From: an uncultured Clostridia bacterium
GTDB lineage: Bacteria; Bacillota; Clostridia; Oscillospirales; Acutalibacteraceae
Assembly: GCA_947593615.1 (NCBI GenBank)
Contig: CANQDR010000023.1
Coordinates: 1 to 40,959, forward strand
Length of the DNA stretch: 40,959 nucleotides
Direction of reading: 5' to 3'
Shown here: in pieces, positions 9,520-17,432 of the stretch
Position numbering within the stretch: the first letter of the stretch is position 1
Layout of the letters: each line of letters opens with the position of its first letter
Translations under genes and position numbers: made by a program
Notes under the pieces: model-generated
What the model was told of the DNA's origin: nothing
Seen by the model: the letters and a program-made list of their open reading frames with translations, nothing else
Databases searched by the model: none

Positions 9520-10461
9520 ATGGACATACAATATTTATTGTTTTTACAGGATGTAAGAGAAGCTATAGGCGGAGTATTTAATGATTTTTTTCTGCAAATA
9601 AGCGATTTATCATACGGTATCTTTATTTGGATGCTTGCCTGTATAATGTTTTGGGCGGTTGACAAAAAAAGCGGAAGTTTTTTGTTTCTTAACATTGGAT
9701 TTTCAAGGTTTTTTATGCAGGTGTTAAAGCTGACATTTTGTGTATACAGACCTTGGGTGCGCGCAGATAAGATTGTACCTGTCGAAAAGGCTTCGGGTTA
9801 TTCATTCCCAAGCGGACACAGTGTAACTGCTGCCGCTAATTACGGAACAGTAATTGAACGGTATAGAAAATATAAGCCGTTATGTATTTTTATGGGACTT
9901 ATGATATTACTCACTATGTTTTCGAGGAATTACATAGGTGTTCATACTCCGCAGGATGTATTAGTCGGTACATTACTTGGCATAATTGTAGTCATCATAG
10001 GCTCAAAGGTCTGGGAGTGGATTGATAAAAACCCAAAAAGAGATTACATCATACCTTGTGTCGGCATAATTTTTACAGCTTTATTCTTAGCTTATATTTC
10101 TTTTAAATCCTATCCAATGGATTATGTTGACGGTAATCTTTTAGTTGACCCTAATAAGATGATGAAAGACGGTTTTAAAGACGCAGGCAGATTTCTTGGA
10201 GTAACATTAGGATGGTTTTTGGAAAGAAGATTCGTAAAGTTTTCGCTTGATGTATCTACGATACAGAAAGTTACAAGATGTTGCTTTGGAGTGTTTTTAA
10301 TCATACTCTATGAAAATGCTTTAATGCCTGCGGTAACAGGATTAATCAGCTCTTCTTGGATCAGCTTTTTATTAATATTTTTAGAATTAATACTGCTTAT
10401 AGTAATTTATCCGTTATGTTTTTCAAAGCTTGAATCATTTAAGCGCGTAAAACAAAGCTAA
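9520..10461 (+). CDS. PAP2 family membrane phosphatase
   Basis: A 313-residue integral membrane phosphatase of the type 2 phosphatidic acid phosphatase superfamily. The three active-site motifs are present in order: KLTFCVYRPW (motif 1, Lys and Arg-Pro), SFPSGH (motif 2, catalytic His) and SRNYIGVHTPQD (motif 3, Arg, nucleophile His, Asp). Several hydrophobic helices surround them, and a second membrane region follows to the C-terminus. Family members dephosphorylate lipid phosphates such as undecaprenyl diphosphate, phosphatidate or phosphatidylglycerophosphate on the outer membrane face; the exact lipid is not predictable. The start at 9520 is fixed by AGGAGG eight bases upstream. The gene is monocistronic, with a terminator at 10510. 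Confidence 0.9.
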   Translation: MDIQYLLFLQDVREAIGGVFNDFFLQISDLSYGIFIWMLACIMFWAVDKKSGSFLFLNIGFSRFFMQVLKLTFCVYRPWVRADKIVPVEKASGYSFPSGHSVTAAANYGTVIERYRKYKPLCIFMGLMILLTMFSRNYIGVHTPQDVLVGTLLGIIVVIIGSKVWEWIDKNPKRDYIIPCVGIIFTALFLAYISFKSYPMDYVDGNLLVDPNKMMKDGFKDAGRFLGVTLGWFLERRFVKFSLDVSTIQKVTRCCFGVFLIILYENALMPAVTGLISSSWISFLLIFLELILLIVIYPLCFSKLESFKRVKQS

Positions 10462-10509
10462 ACATTTTTTCTTTTATTTTAGTTGATAATAGATAAGAAA
10501 TATTTATAT

Positions 10510-10553
10510 AGCCAATCGTTTTCAGAGTTTATCCAAACGGTTGGCTTTTTATT
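10510..10553 (+). terminator. Rho-independent terminator after the PAP2 gene
   Basis: A 12-bp stem AGCCAATCGTTT / AAACGGTTGGCT with one G-U pair, then TTTTTATTTT. It lies 48 bases past the PAP2 stop. Confidence 0.85.
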
Positions 10554-10653
10554 TTCTGAATAAACCACCGCAGGGCAGAACAATGTGGAATTAAATATAA
10601 TCTTATAAAATTATTTATGGTGTTCTTTGGCTGCGGCGATAATATATTAGCAC

Positions 10654-10682
10654 TTGACAAACTCATTAATATGGTATATTCT
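10654..10682 (+). promoter_or_regulatory. Promoter of the membrane protein-padR operon
   Basis: Consensus -35 TTGACA (10654-10659), a 17-base spacer and -10 TATTCT (10677-10682). The -10 lies inside the left arm of the palindrome at 10678-10712, so a repressor bound there would block RNA polymerase. Confidence 0.7.
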
Positions 10683-10712
10683 ATATACATATAATATCTA
10701 TGTATATAGAAT
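10678..10712 (+). promoter_or_regulatory. Perfect palindromic operator, probably bound by the PadR protein
   Basis: ATTCTATATACAT (10678-10690) and ATGTATATAGAAT (10700-10712) are exact inverted copies separated by 9 bases. They overlap the -10 and the expected transcription start of the operon that encodes a PadR regulator. Known PadR operators are AT-rich dyads containing ATGT and ACAT, and PadR proteins often repress their own operon. That this PadR binds here is inference. Confidence 0.65.
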
Positions 10713-10734
10713 TGCTATGTATTAGGAGAAAGTT

Positions 10735-12180
10735 ATGGAAAATAAATATCTTAAATCAGTATCGTCGCTTATACAAAACAAAAATGCAAGGCATATGATA
10801 AATTATGAACTTGAAAGCCATATTCTTGATAAGACTGATTATTACATTGAAATCGGGTACAGTTATGATGAAGCAATACGTAGAGCAACAGAAGAAATGG
10901 GAAACCCTGATGATACAGCAGTTCCTCTGAATGTTCTGCACAGTGACAAGCGATATAAAAATGTTTGGAACATTATTACTGTGTTATTTACAGTTTTCAT
11001 CATACTTTTAAGCGCAAATATAATTCCTGTTGAACACAACTTTAATTATGCTGCTTATTATTACTGCATAGTACATAGAATCTTATTTGATTTTCTGTCA
11101 CTTTTAATTTTTTCAATGTATATTATTTTACTTTATAAATCGCACAGACAAAAAAACAGTTTTATTTCAGCTATGATCATTCTTTCGCTTGTGTTCATGA
11201 TAGCATTTAATTTGTTTAATTTGAATGGTTATACATTGGATTTTGCTCTGTTTCAGCCTTTGATTTTCTCTGTTGTTACTATAGCAAGCGGAGGAGTAAA
11301 AATATATGCAGACAGTATTTTTAGTTACAGTTACATACCTGATAATTTAAAAGATTTTTATGTTATCGGAGCAAACCTGTTATTTATCATTCTGCTTGTA
11401 TTGTCGGTACTTTTGTTTGTGAGTATTATCCGTCAGCAGCGGTTAAAGACAGTTCGTATTCCGTGGAAAATTTTAAAGATAGTCGAGAGAGTGATTTTAA
11501 TTATGTTTGCAACAAATTTTGCCGTTATGTTTTGCGCTACAGTTTCAGCACTTATAAATTTTGATACTAAAAATGCTGAAATACAAACGATAAAAGAATC
11601 CCAGATAAATTATGTAATTAATGCAGATTTATCGCTTGGCAGTGAAGAGCATATAAACAGATTGATAAAGTTAGGTTATGAAAAGTATTTTAATGATGAC
11701 AACATTTGGCAGAGCGGACAAGCGACGCTTCATTACGGCAATGACAGCAATATTATAATTTTGCCGTATAAGAATTCTCCGAATTCTTTATCGGAAAATT
11801 ATATCAGTTACGGTACGACCACAATTGGCAGTCCGTTCGTTGCGGTAAAAGATAACCTATATCTGACAAATGAAGAAATGGCATGGATAAAAGCCAATAT
11901 GACGCTCGATGAATTTTTACAACTTGGCTGGTACAATAAGGCAATATTTGTCAGCCATTACAAATACGATTCTGTTTCACAAGAATCTGTTGATTTTATG
12001 TTTGCACTTAATACTCATAGTGATTATAAGAGCATATTTTATACTTTTACAAATATGAACGGTGTATATACACTGACCGGTCAGAGTCAGTCAGACTTTG
12101 CAAATTCCGATGAAAAGAGCAATACAAATGAAAATAGTCTATTATCATATATTTATGATATAATAAATGAAACGGAGTGA
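10735..12180 (+). CDS. Multi-spanning membrane protein with N-terminal permease-prefix/HAAS-like domain
   Basis: A 481-residue protein of unknown function. Residues 1-70 form a soluble helical domain (NARHMINYELESHILDKTDY, EAIRRATEEMGNPDDTA). This resembles the short helical region that precedes membrane domains in proteins encoded beside padR genes (permease-prefix, DUF1700/HAAS types). About six hydrophobic segments follow between residues 77 and 275. A C-terminal domain of some 200 residues (about 280-481) comes after, probably outside the membrane. The start is set by AGGAGAAAG before the ATG at 10735. It is followed by padR after only 6 bases, so the two are co-transcribed. By analogy with PadR-paired proteins it may sense envelope stress or interact with the regulator; this is inference. 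Confidence 0.75.
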   Translation: MENKYLKSVSSLIQNKNARHMINYELESHILDKTDYYIEIGYSYDEAIRRATEEMGNPDDTAVPLNVLHSDKRYKNVWNIITVLFTVFIILLSANIIPVEHNFNYAAYYYCIVHRILFDFLSLLIFSMYIILLYKSHRQKNSFISAMIILSLVFMIAFNLFNLNGYTLDFALFQPLIFSVVTIASGGVKIYADSIFSYSYIPDNLKDFYVIGANLLFIILLVLSVLLFVSIIRQQRLKTVRIPWKILKIVERVILIMFATNFAVMFCATVSALINFDTKNAEIQTIKESQINYVINADLSLGSEEHINRLIKLGYEKYFNDDNIWQSGQATLHYGNDSNIIILPYKNSPNSLSENYISYGTTTIGSPFVAVKDNLYLTNEEMAWIKANMTLDEFLQLGWYNKAIFVSHYKYDSVSQESVDFMFALNTHSDYKSIFYTFTNMNGVYTLTGQSQSDFANSDEKSNTNENSLLSYIYDIINETE

Positions 12181-12186
12181 TATACT

Positions 12187-12540
12187 ATGAAGTTTAGCAA
12201 GGAACTTATCAAAGGAAGCACATCAATGCTTGTTATGAGCGTTCTCAAGGGCAAGGATTTGTACGGATACAAAATTATAAAAGAAATAGAAATGCTCAGT
12301 GAAAATGTTTTTGAATTAAAGGAGGGCACACTCTATCCAATTCTTCACGCACTCGAAGAAGAAAATTATCTTGAAAGTTACTGGGAAGAATATGACGGAA
12401 GAAAGCGCAAGTATTATCACCTGACGCGCAAGGGTGTAAAACAGCTTAATGATAAACAGAATGAATGGCGTGTGTTCTCAAAGTCGATAGACAAAGTGCT
12501 ATCTTATAATGGCACAACAACTTCTTGCGTCATACAATAA
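12187..12540 (+). CDS. PadR family transcriptional regulator
   Basis: A 117-residue PadR-type winged-helix repressor of the short (PadR-s1) class. The DNA-binding core is clear: KGSTSMLVMSVLKGKDLYGY, then LKEGTLYPILHALEEENYL (recognition helix and wing start) and GRKRKYYHLTRKG (wing). A short C-terminal helix follows for dimerisation. It is the second gene of an operon, 6 bases after a membrane protein, with GGAGTGA as ribosome-binding site. The palindrome over the operon promoter is the natural candidate site for autorepression. PadR-s1 members respond to phenolic acids, drugs or unknown envelope signals; the ligand is not evident here. Confidence 0.93.
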   Translation: MKFSKELIKGSTSMLVMSVLKGKDLYGYKIIKEIEMLSENVFELKEGTLYPILHALEEENYLESYWEEYDGRKRKYYHLTRKGVKQLNDKQNEWRVFSKSIDKVLSYNGTTTSCVIQ

Positions 12541-12594
12541 TACATTTGTCATTTATTCTTTAAATCATAGTTTAAACTATCTTTTTAATTCTAA

Positions 12595-12622
12595 TAACAT
12601 AATATGATTAACATAATATGAT
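12595..12622 (+). repeat. Perfect 14-bp tandem direct repeat upstream of a tiny gene
   Basis: TAACATAATATGAT occurs twice back to back (12595-12608, 12609-12622), 8 bases before the ribosome-binding site of the small gene at 12637. It may be a binding site for a regulator or just AT-rich slippage. A weak AT palindrome followed by CTTTTT (12567-12586) sits just upstream and may end the padR transcript. Confidence 0.5.
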
Positions 12623-12636
12623 ATTAAAGAGGTGAT

Positions 12637-12810
12637 ATGTTGAACGCTTGTGAATTAACTGCGTATGTCACAGCGGTTGCAAACACGCTGTCGTGTAACT
12701 TATCTGTAGATGAATTAGAGCTTGTTAGCGCTGTATTTTTGCAGCTTGGTGAAACTCTTGATACAATCGTAATACAAAAACGTATATGCAGCAACAATTC
12801 CGCTTCTTGA
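12637..12810 (+). CDS. Small conserved protein (57 aa), DUF6774-like
   Basis: ATG 12637 behind AGAGGTGAT opens a 57-residue frame: MLNACELTAYVTAVANTLSC, then LSVDELELVSAVFLQLGETL and a short tail with Cys. The pattern of an amphipathic helix, a D/E-L-x-L-hydrophobic segment and QLGxTLxTI recalls the small clostridial DUF6774 family. I name it from memory of that pattern only. It has no signal peptide or zinc motif and its function is unknown. The stop codon lies within the terminator hairpin at 12800, so the transcript ends immediately after the coding sequence. Confidence 0.65.
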   Translation: MLNACELTAYVTAVANTLSCNLSVDELELVSAVFLQLGETLDTIVIQKRICSNNSAS

Positions 12811-12838
12811 TTTTCAACAAGGGGCGGTTTATTTTTTA
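12800..12838 (+). terminator. Rho-independent terminator overlapping the end of the small gene
   Basis: CCGCTTCTTG (12800-12809) pairs fully with CAAGGGGCGG (12818-12827), with two G-U pairs and an 8-base loop. It is followed by TTTATTTTTTATTT. The U-tract overlaps the 3' end of the convergent gene at 12829. Confidence 0.8.
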
Positions 12839-13053
12839 TTTATCTTTTCTTGTTTAATAATATCATTATCCCATTTCATAAGAATTTCAAAATACTCGTG
12901 ATATTTATGCGGCCTTATCGGTCTTTCAAAAGGTGGTGTTTTAAAATGCAGCAGCAAGCATTCGCCTATATTTTTGTAGCTTTTTACATAGTCATATCCT
13001 ACAAGCTCGCCGTTTTTAATTCGTTTTTTAATGGTGTTGTGATATGAGTACAT
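12829..13053 (-). CDS. Small hypothetical protein (74 aa)
   Basis: The frame can be opened at 13086, but the ATG at 13053 has a good AGGAGA site six bases upstream, so I prefer it. The product begins MYSYHNTIKKRIKNGELVGY and continues with YKNIGECLLLHFKTPPFERP, IRPHKYHEYFEILMKW and a basic tail. It has no signal peptide, membrane segment or known metal motif. The compact alpha/beta-looking sequence with an aromatic and proline-rich core suggests a real, folded protein. I do not recognise the family. It converges with the small gene at 12637. Confidence 0.6.
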   Translation of the reverse strand: MYSYHNTIKKRIKNGELVGYDYVKSYKNIGECLLLHFKTPPFERPIRPHKYHEYFEILMKWDNDIIKQEKINKK

Positions 13054-13306
13054 TATTTTCTCCTGATTAAAGTGTATAATATTCATTCTATATTATCATA
13101 ACTTATTCAGTCGAGTTAATTCTGATTTGCAACAAGTATAATTTATTGGCGGTAGTTTATTTGACTTTTTATATGTATAATGTTAATATTTCTATGAAAA
13201 ACAGGCTAAAATTTAAATCGTGTTTTGTAAAAGTCAGGAAAGATATAACAGTATAAAATATAAGCGAAAATAAATATATTTACTGATATTACAGGGAGCT
13301 GGCAAA

Positions 13307-14143
13307 GTGGGCAGAGAGCTTGAAAAATATGAACTTGTTGAGCGAAGTATCATCAAAAAATACAGAAAAGAAATATGGAATCCGTTTATAATTGCAATTA
13401 AGAATTATAAACTAATTAACGCAGGAGATAAAATTGCCGTGTGCATTTCTGGAGGCAAGGATTCAATGCTCATGGCAAAGCTGTTGCAGGAGCTTCATAA
13501 GTACAGTGAAGTTCCGTTTGAGCTTGTTTACCTTGTTATGGATCCGGGATATAATGAAATAAACAGACAGAAAATCGAAAGTAATGCCAAACTGCTGCAT
13601 ATACCGATTACTGTTTTTGAAACAAATATTTTTAAGGTAGCAAACAAAACAGATAAGTCACCGTGTTATCTCTGCGCCCGAATGAGAAGGGGACATTTGT
13701 ATAAAAAAGCTCAGGATTTAGGATGTAATAAAATTGCTCTGGGCCATCATTTCAGCGACGTTATAGAAACGACCCTTATAGGAATGTTTTACGGCTCTCA
13801 GCTTCAGTCAATGCCGCCAAAGCTGCACAGCACAAATTTTGAGGGAATGGAGCTTATTCGTCCTATGTATTGTATTCACGAGGAATCAATACTTGCGTGG
13901 AAGCGGTATAATAACCTTGAATTTATTGAGTGTGCCTGCCGATTTACAGAAAACAGTGCAAACTGCGGCGACTCGGCAGAAATCTCAAAGCGGCAGGAAA
14001 TCAAAAAACTGATAAAAAAACTAAAGCGTGATAATCCAAATATAGAAAAAAGCATTTTTAACAGTATTCATTCTGTCTGTCTTGATACAATGGTAGGATA
14101 TAAATCCGACGGTGTAAAACATTCATTTTTAGAAAAATACTAA
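13307..14143 (+). CDS. TtcA-like tRNA 2-thiocytidine synthetase, PP-loop ATPase
   Basis: A 278-residue N-type ATP pyrophosphatase. KIAVCISGGKDSMLMAKLL holds the SGGKDS PP-loop that binds ATP and activates the target base. PCYLCARMRRG gives a CxxC that in TtcA binds the iron-sulfur cluster together with a later Cys (CACRF). LGHHFSDVIETTLIGMFYGS is the conserved GHxxDD-like segment. TtcA thiolates cytidine 32 in tRNA anticodon loops. The family also contains relatives with other tRNA targets, so the exact base is an inference. The start is GTG 13307, with AGGGAG upstream. It may be co-transcribed with the HD-domain gene 77 bases downstream. Confidence 0.85.
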   Translation: MGRELEKYELVERSIIKKYRKEIWNPFIIAIKNYKLINAGDKIAVCISGGKDSMLMAKLLQELHKYSEVPFELVYLVMDPGYNEINRQKIESNAKLLHIPITVFETNIFKVANKTDKSPCYLCARMRRGHLYKKAQDLGCNKIALGHHFSDVIETTLIGMFYGSQLQSMPPKLHSTNFEGMELIRPMYCIHEESILAWKRYNNLEFIECACRFTENSANCGDSAEISKRQEIKKLIKKLKRDNPNIEKSIFNSIHSVCLDTMVGYKSDGVKHSFLEKY

Positions 14144-14220
14144 TACTGATGTTTAGGTTGGGATAAGTGGTATGCGAAAAGTATATGATACGCTTTAGTA
14201 TAAAACAACGGAGGCTGTAG

Positions 14221-14817
14221 ATGGAAAAAAGCAGAATTGATAAGCAGTTTGAATTTTGCCTTGAAGCTGACAAAGAGAAATTTATCAAACGCCAAACGTA
14301 TTTGTCTGACGGAATAAATAAAGAAAATGACGCCGAGCATGCTTGGCATATGGCGGTGATGTGTATTCTGTTGAGTGAATATGCCAATGATAAGATAGAT
14401 TTGCTTAAAACGGTTTCAATGATACTGATTCACGATATTGTTGAGATAGACGCCGGAGACACATATGCGTATGACGATGAAGGTAAAAAAACACAGCGTA
14501 TGCGCGAAGAAAGAGCTGCTGACCGAATTTTCGGCTTGCTCCCCGATGACCAGAAAGATAAGCTCAGAGCCTTATGGGAGGAGTTTGAAGCGGGGCAGAC
14601 TCCCGAAGCAAAATTTGCCCGTACCATTGACAATATTCAGCCTACTATGCTTAACTCTGCAACAGACGGAAAAATGTGGAGTGAGCGAAATATAAAACTC
14701 AGACAGATACTTAGCAGAAACAAGAATACCTCTGACGGTTCAAAAAAGCTTTGGGATTATTCATACCATAATTTTATTTTGCCGAATATTGTCAAAGGGA
14801 GAATAAAAGATGAATAG
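14221..14817 (+). CDS. HD domain hydrolase (YfbR/HD_3-like)
   Basis: A 198-residue metal-dependent HD-superfamily hydrolase. The metal ligands are visible: NDAEHAWHMAVMCILL (first His), MILIHDIVEIDAGDTYAYDD (HD pair and the following Asp), and a later Asp in FARTIDNIQPTMLN. Length and layout match the small YfbR/HDDC2-type HD proteins, several of which are 5'-deoxynucleotidases acting on dNMPs. The substrate here is inference. The start at 14221 is supported by GGAGG seven bases upstream. It lies between the TtcA-like gene and rubredoxin, and the latter has its own promoter. Confidence 0.85.
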   Translation: MEKSRIDKQFEFCLEADKEKFIKRQTYLSDGINKENDAEHAWHMAVMCILLSEYANDKIDLLKTVSMILIHDIVEIDAGDTYAYDDEGKKTQRMREERAADRIFGLLPDDQKDKLRALWEEFEAGQTPEAKFARTIDNIQPTMLNSATDGKMWSERNIKLRQILSRNKNTSDGSKKLWDYSYHNFILPNIVKGRIKDE

Positions 14818-14860
14818 TTATAATTACAATATCAATTTATCAGAAAATATTAAATTTTAG

Positions 14861-14889
14861 TTGAATATTATTTTAGACTTTGTTATAAT
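14861..14889 (+). promoter_or_regulatory. Strong promoter of the rubredoxin gene
   Basis: -35 TTGAAT (14861-14866), a 17-base spacer, -10 TATAAT (14884-14889) with an extended TGT just before it. The start codon is 34 bases downstream. Confidence 0.8.
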
Positions 14890-14923
14890 AAGACCATAAT
14901 TAAAAATTTATGGAGGTGTATTT

Positions 14924-15082
14924 ATGAAATATGTATGCGATGTATGCGGTTGGGAATATGATGAAGCTGTAGGAGATCCCGATAATGGAATTGCTCCGGG
15001 CACAAAATTTGAGGATTTGCCTGATGATTTTGAGTGCCCTCTCTGCGGAGTAGGCAAGGATCAGTTTTCGAAGGCTGAATAA
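14924..15082 (+). CDS. Rubredoxin
   Basis: A 52-residue electron carrier with the two CxxCG iron-binding knuckles: [18 protein letters not shown] at the N-terminus and [19 protein letters not shown] at the C-terminus. Aromatic and Gly/Pro residues around [16 protein letters not shown] are typical of the family. The single Fe(Cys)4 site passes electrons in the cytoplasm of anaerobes, often to rubrerythrin or other oxygen- and peroxide-detoxifying enzymes. GGAGGTG precedes the ATG at 14924. It is a one-gene unit with a near-consensus promoter and a strong terminator, which suggests high expression. Confidence 0.97.
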   Translation: MKYVCDVCGWEYDEAVGDPDNGIAPGTKFEDLPDDFECPLCGVGKDQFSKAE

Positions 15083-15114
15083 AATAATATTTAATTAAAG
15101 ATTTTAAGCATCAG

Positions 15115-15152
15115 AACTGACATCACACATAGAGATGTCAGTTTTGTTTTTA
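15115..15152 (+). terminator. Rho-independent terminator after rubredoxin
   Basis: A perfect 10-bp stem AACTGACATC / GATGTCAGTT with a 9-base loop, followed by TTGTTTTTAT. It lies 32 bases past the rubredoxin stop. Confidence 0.9.
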
Positions 15153-15183
15153 TTTGTCCGATATATGGGCAAAATTAATTGAA

Positions 15184-15202
15184 TGAACATCAATTGTGTT
15201 CA
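15184..15202. promoter_or_regulatory. Inverted repeat upstream of the 5'-nucleotidase gene
   Basis: TGAACA (15184-15189), 7 bases, TGTTCA (15197-15202); the outer A/T also pairs. The half-site resembles the GAAC/GTTC arms bound by LexA- or PurR-type proteins, but the spacing does not fit the 4-base LexA consensus. A TATAAT at 15302-15307 with no good -35 may be the promoter of the next gene. Confidence 0.35.
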
Positions 15203-15327
15203 TAGATTAGTATTAGTTTTCAAAAATATATATTATGTTTCCATTCACGCTCATATAATGACCGTTTGCGACAAAACGTAGATTTAACTTGAAAGATGTA
15301 TTATAATATTAGGAAAGTGTTTTTATT

Positions 15328-17193
15328 ATGGAGAGGATGAATATTTTTGTGAAAAAGGCAGCGTCATTGTTTTTAAGTATTCTTATGATTTTATCAAGCT
15401 CAATCTATGTGTTTGCGGCAGAGGATACGTCGGTAGAATTTTCAGTAAAGATTGTTCATACCAATGATATTCATGCCAGAGTTCAGGAAAATGCGTCAAG
15501 CGGCATTATCGGTATGCCTAAGCTGAAAAGCATAATTGACGATTATACAGACGGAGCAGATATGGATCTTGTGTTGGATTCAGGCGATTTATTCCACGGT
15601 CAGTCAATAGCAACGCTTGTACAGGGCGAATCGGTTGCCGAGCTTGTAAAAGAATGCGGTTATGATGCAATGACAGCAGGAAATCATGACTGGAACTACG
15701 GCAAGGACAGACTTAAAGAGCTTGCTGAAATTGCCGGTCTTGAAATGCTTACAGGTAATGTTGTTGATGAAAACGGCAATCAATTTTTTAACAACTCATA
15801 TTATATTGAAACTGCCGAAAAAGACGGACAAGAGTTTAAAGTCGGTATTTTCGGAGTAATTGACCCGTCAATTTACAGCGATACTGCTCCGACAAATGTT
15901 GCAGGTCTGACATTTACAGATCCTGTTGAATATGCAAACACGGCGGCACTGGAACTTGAGGCAATGGATTGTGATGTTGTGATCGGACTTACACATACAT
16001 ATGATCCTGCTGCACTGGCGTCAAATGTCAACGGAGTTGATTTATGGCTTGCGGGTCACGAACATACGGATATTGATACTTCTGTAACAACACCCGACGG
16101 TTCAACAGCATACGTGATTGAAAACGGATATTATTTGTATGAGGCAGGACTGATAGATCTTAATTGCACACTTGATTTGAACGGCAATATAACAGACATA
16201 GAGTGTAATGCAGACAATGCGTATTATTCAGATGTTTCAGCATATGAGGACGATCAGGATGTGAAGGCAGTATTAGATAAAATTATTGCAGATGAAAGTG
16301 TGATCTTAAATCAGGTTGTAGGATCGTCTCCTGCTGACCTTGACGGCGTTTGGGAACATCTCAGAGTGGACGAAACCAATATGGGCAGGGCCGTTACCGA
16401 CGCTTATCTGCTTGAAACAGGAGCAGATATTGCTTTTGAAAATGCAGGCGGCATACGTGCATCGGTTAGTAAAGGCAATGTTACTTACAGTGATATAATC
16501 GGAATAAGCCCGTACGGAAATTATATTGTAACAAAACAGATTACGGGCAATCAGCTTAAAGAAGTGCTTGAAACATCCATTGATATTCAGACAAAGAGTA
16601 TTTATGCCTATGAAACCGGAGATAACAGCATATGGCCCGAAAACAGCGGCAGTTATCTCCAGGTTGGAGGCGTGACTGTTGAATATAATCCAAGCCTTGA
16701 ATATGGAAATAGAGTTTTATCGGTAAAAGTAGGCGGAGAACCGCTCAAAGGGGATAAACTATATACAATTGCAACTAATAATTTTGTTGCCGTGTCATCG
16801 TATTATCCTCAAATTGCAAATGCTGAGGAAACAGGTGAATATTCTGCCTGTGATGAGGCGCTGATAAATTATTTTAAGCAGGACGAGAACACCATATTAT
16901 CAAGCGTTACAACAGCCCGAATGATTCAGACTGACGTTGTTCCGACTACAGTGCCTGAAACTACAGTTGATATTACTACAACACCTACAGGCACATCATC
17001 AGCCGACGCTACATCGGCAACTGAAACACAGGCGGCTACTGCCGAATCTGTGAAAACCGCTACACCCGACAGCGCGGCATCAAATAATTCAGGCGCTGTT
17101 CAAACCGGCGGAACTGTTGCGGCTTCAATAGTTTTGGTATGCTTATTGTCAGCGGCTGCTGTTTATACTTTTTATAAACGCAGATTAGACTAA
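15328..17193 (+). CDS. Surface-anchored 5'-nucleotidase / UshA-type metallophosphatase
   Basis: A 621-residue secreted enzyme. A signal peptide (VKKAASLFLSILMILSSS...VFA) precedes a calcineurin-like domain with its dimetal motifs in order: VHTNDIHAR, DSGDLFHG, TAGNHDWNYG, GLTHTYD and AGHEHTD. The 5'-nucleotidase C-terminal domain follows, with AFENAGGIRASV and SDIIGISPYGNYIV, which form the substrate pocket. Family members hydrolyse extracellular nucleotides to nucleosides and phosphate for uptake. A Thr/Ser/Ala linker then leads to NNSGAVQTGGTVAAS, a hydrophobic helix and YKRRLD, an anchor signal with QTG like the one at 7640-7722. Three in-frame starts are possible: ATG 15328, ATG 15337 and GTG 15349. 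GGAGAGG favours the GTG, AGGAAAG the first ATG. Confidence 0.92.
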   Translation: MERMNIFVKKAASLFLSILMILSSSIYVFAAEDTSVEFSVKIVHTNDIHARVQENASSGIIGMPKLKSIIDDYTDGADMDLVLDSGDLFHGQSIATLVQGESVAELVKECGYDAMTAGNHDWNYGKDRLKELAEIAGLEMLTGNVVDENGNQFFNNSYYIETAEKDGQEFKVGIFGVIDPSIYSDTAPTNVAGLTFTDPVEYANTAALELEAMDCDVVIGLTHTYDPAALASNVNGVDLWLAGHEHTDIDTSVTTPDGSTAYVIENGYYLYEAGLIDLNCTLDLNGNITDIECNADNAYYSDVSAYEDDQDVKAVLDKIIADESVILNQVVGSSPADLDGVWEHLRVDETNMGRAVTDAYLLETGADIAFENAGGIRASVSKGNVTYSDIIGISPYGNYIVTKQITGNQLKEVLETSIDIQTKSIYAYETGDNSIWPENSGSYLQVGGVTVEYNPSLEYGNRVLSVKVGGEPLKGDKLYTIATNNFVAVSSYYPQIANAEETGEYSACDEALINYFKQDENTILSSVTTARMIQTDVVPTTVPETTVDITTTPTGTSSADATSATETQAATAESVKTATPDSAASNNSGAVQTGGTVAASIVLVCLLSAAAVYTFYKRRLD

Positions 17194-17372
17194 TAAAAAT
17201 TAAACAATGTTTTCTGTGATGAAGTTTTTGTAACAGAAATACTTGCGGCAGCATATGCAGAAACAATATTCCGATATATTGAAAGTGATTTCATGGTATA
17301 TTGAATGAACGCTATGTTGCCGTTTCATTTTATAAAAATAAAAAATTTGTAAAAAAAGGAATAGATTATTAA
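17194..17372 (+). other. Intergenic region before the kinase operon, nothing clear
   Basis: AT-rich sequence between the nucleotidase stop and the kinase promoter. I find no convincing terminator for the nucleotidase gene and no agrD-like peptide gene. A frame of about 34 codons ending near 17307 has no start codon and is probably chance. Confidence 0.4.
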
Positions 17373-17401
17373 TTGAAAATGAATTACTAATATTATATAA
17401 T
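17373..17401 (+). promoter_or_regulatory. Near-consensus promoter of the kinase/regulator/wall-protein operon
   Basis: -35 TTGAAA (17373-17378), a 17-base spacer, -10 TATAAT (17396-17401). It is about 30 bases before the first plausible TTG start at 17433. No further promoter or terminator is evident before 21971, so genes up to 21949 are probably one transcript. Confidence 0.75.
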
Positions 17402-17432
17402 AAATATAATTATTGACAGGGAGTTGTATATA

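Noticed and set aside
12567..12586. ATAGTTTAAACTAT palindrome followed by CTTTTT as a padR terminator
   Set aside because: The stem is short and wholly AT-rich at its ends; possible but too weak to call as a feature.
17194..17432. agrD-like signalling peptide gene before the GHKL kinase
   Set aside because: No start codon with a ribosome-binding site and no AgrD-like Cys/Ser ring pattern followed by an acidic tail; no AgrB homologue nearby.
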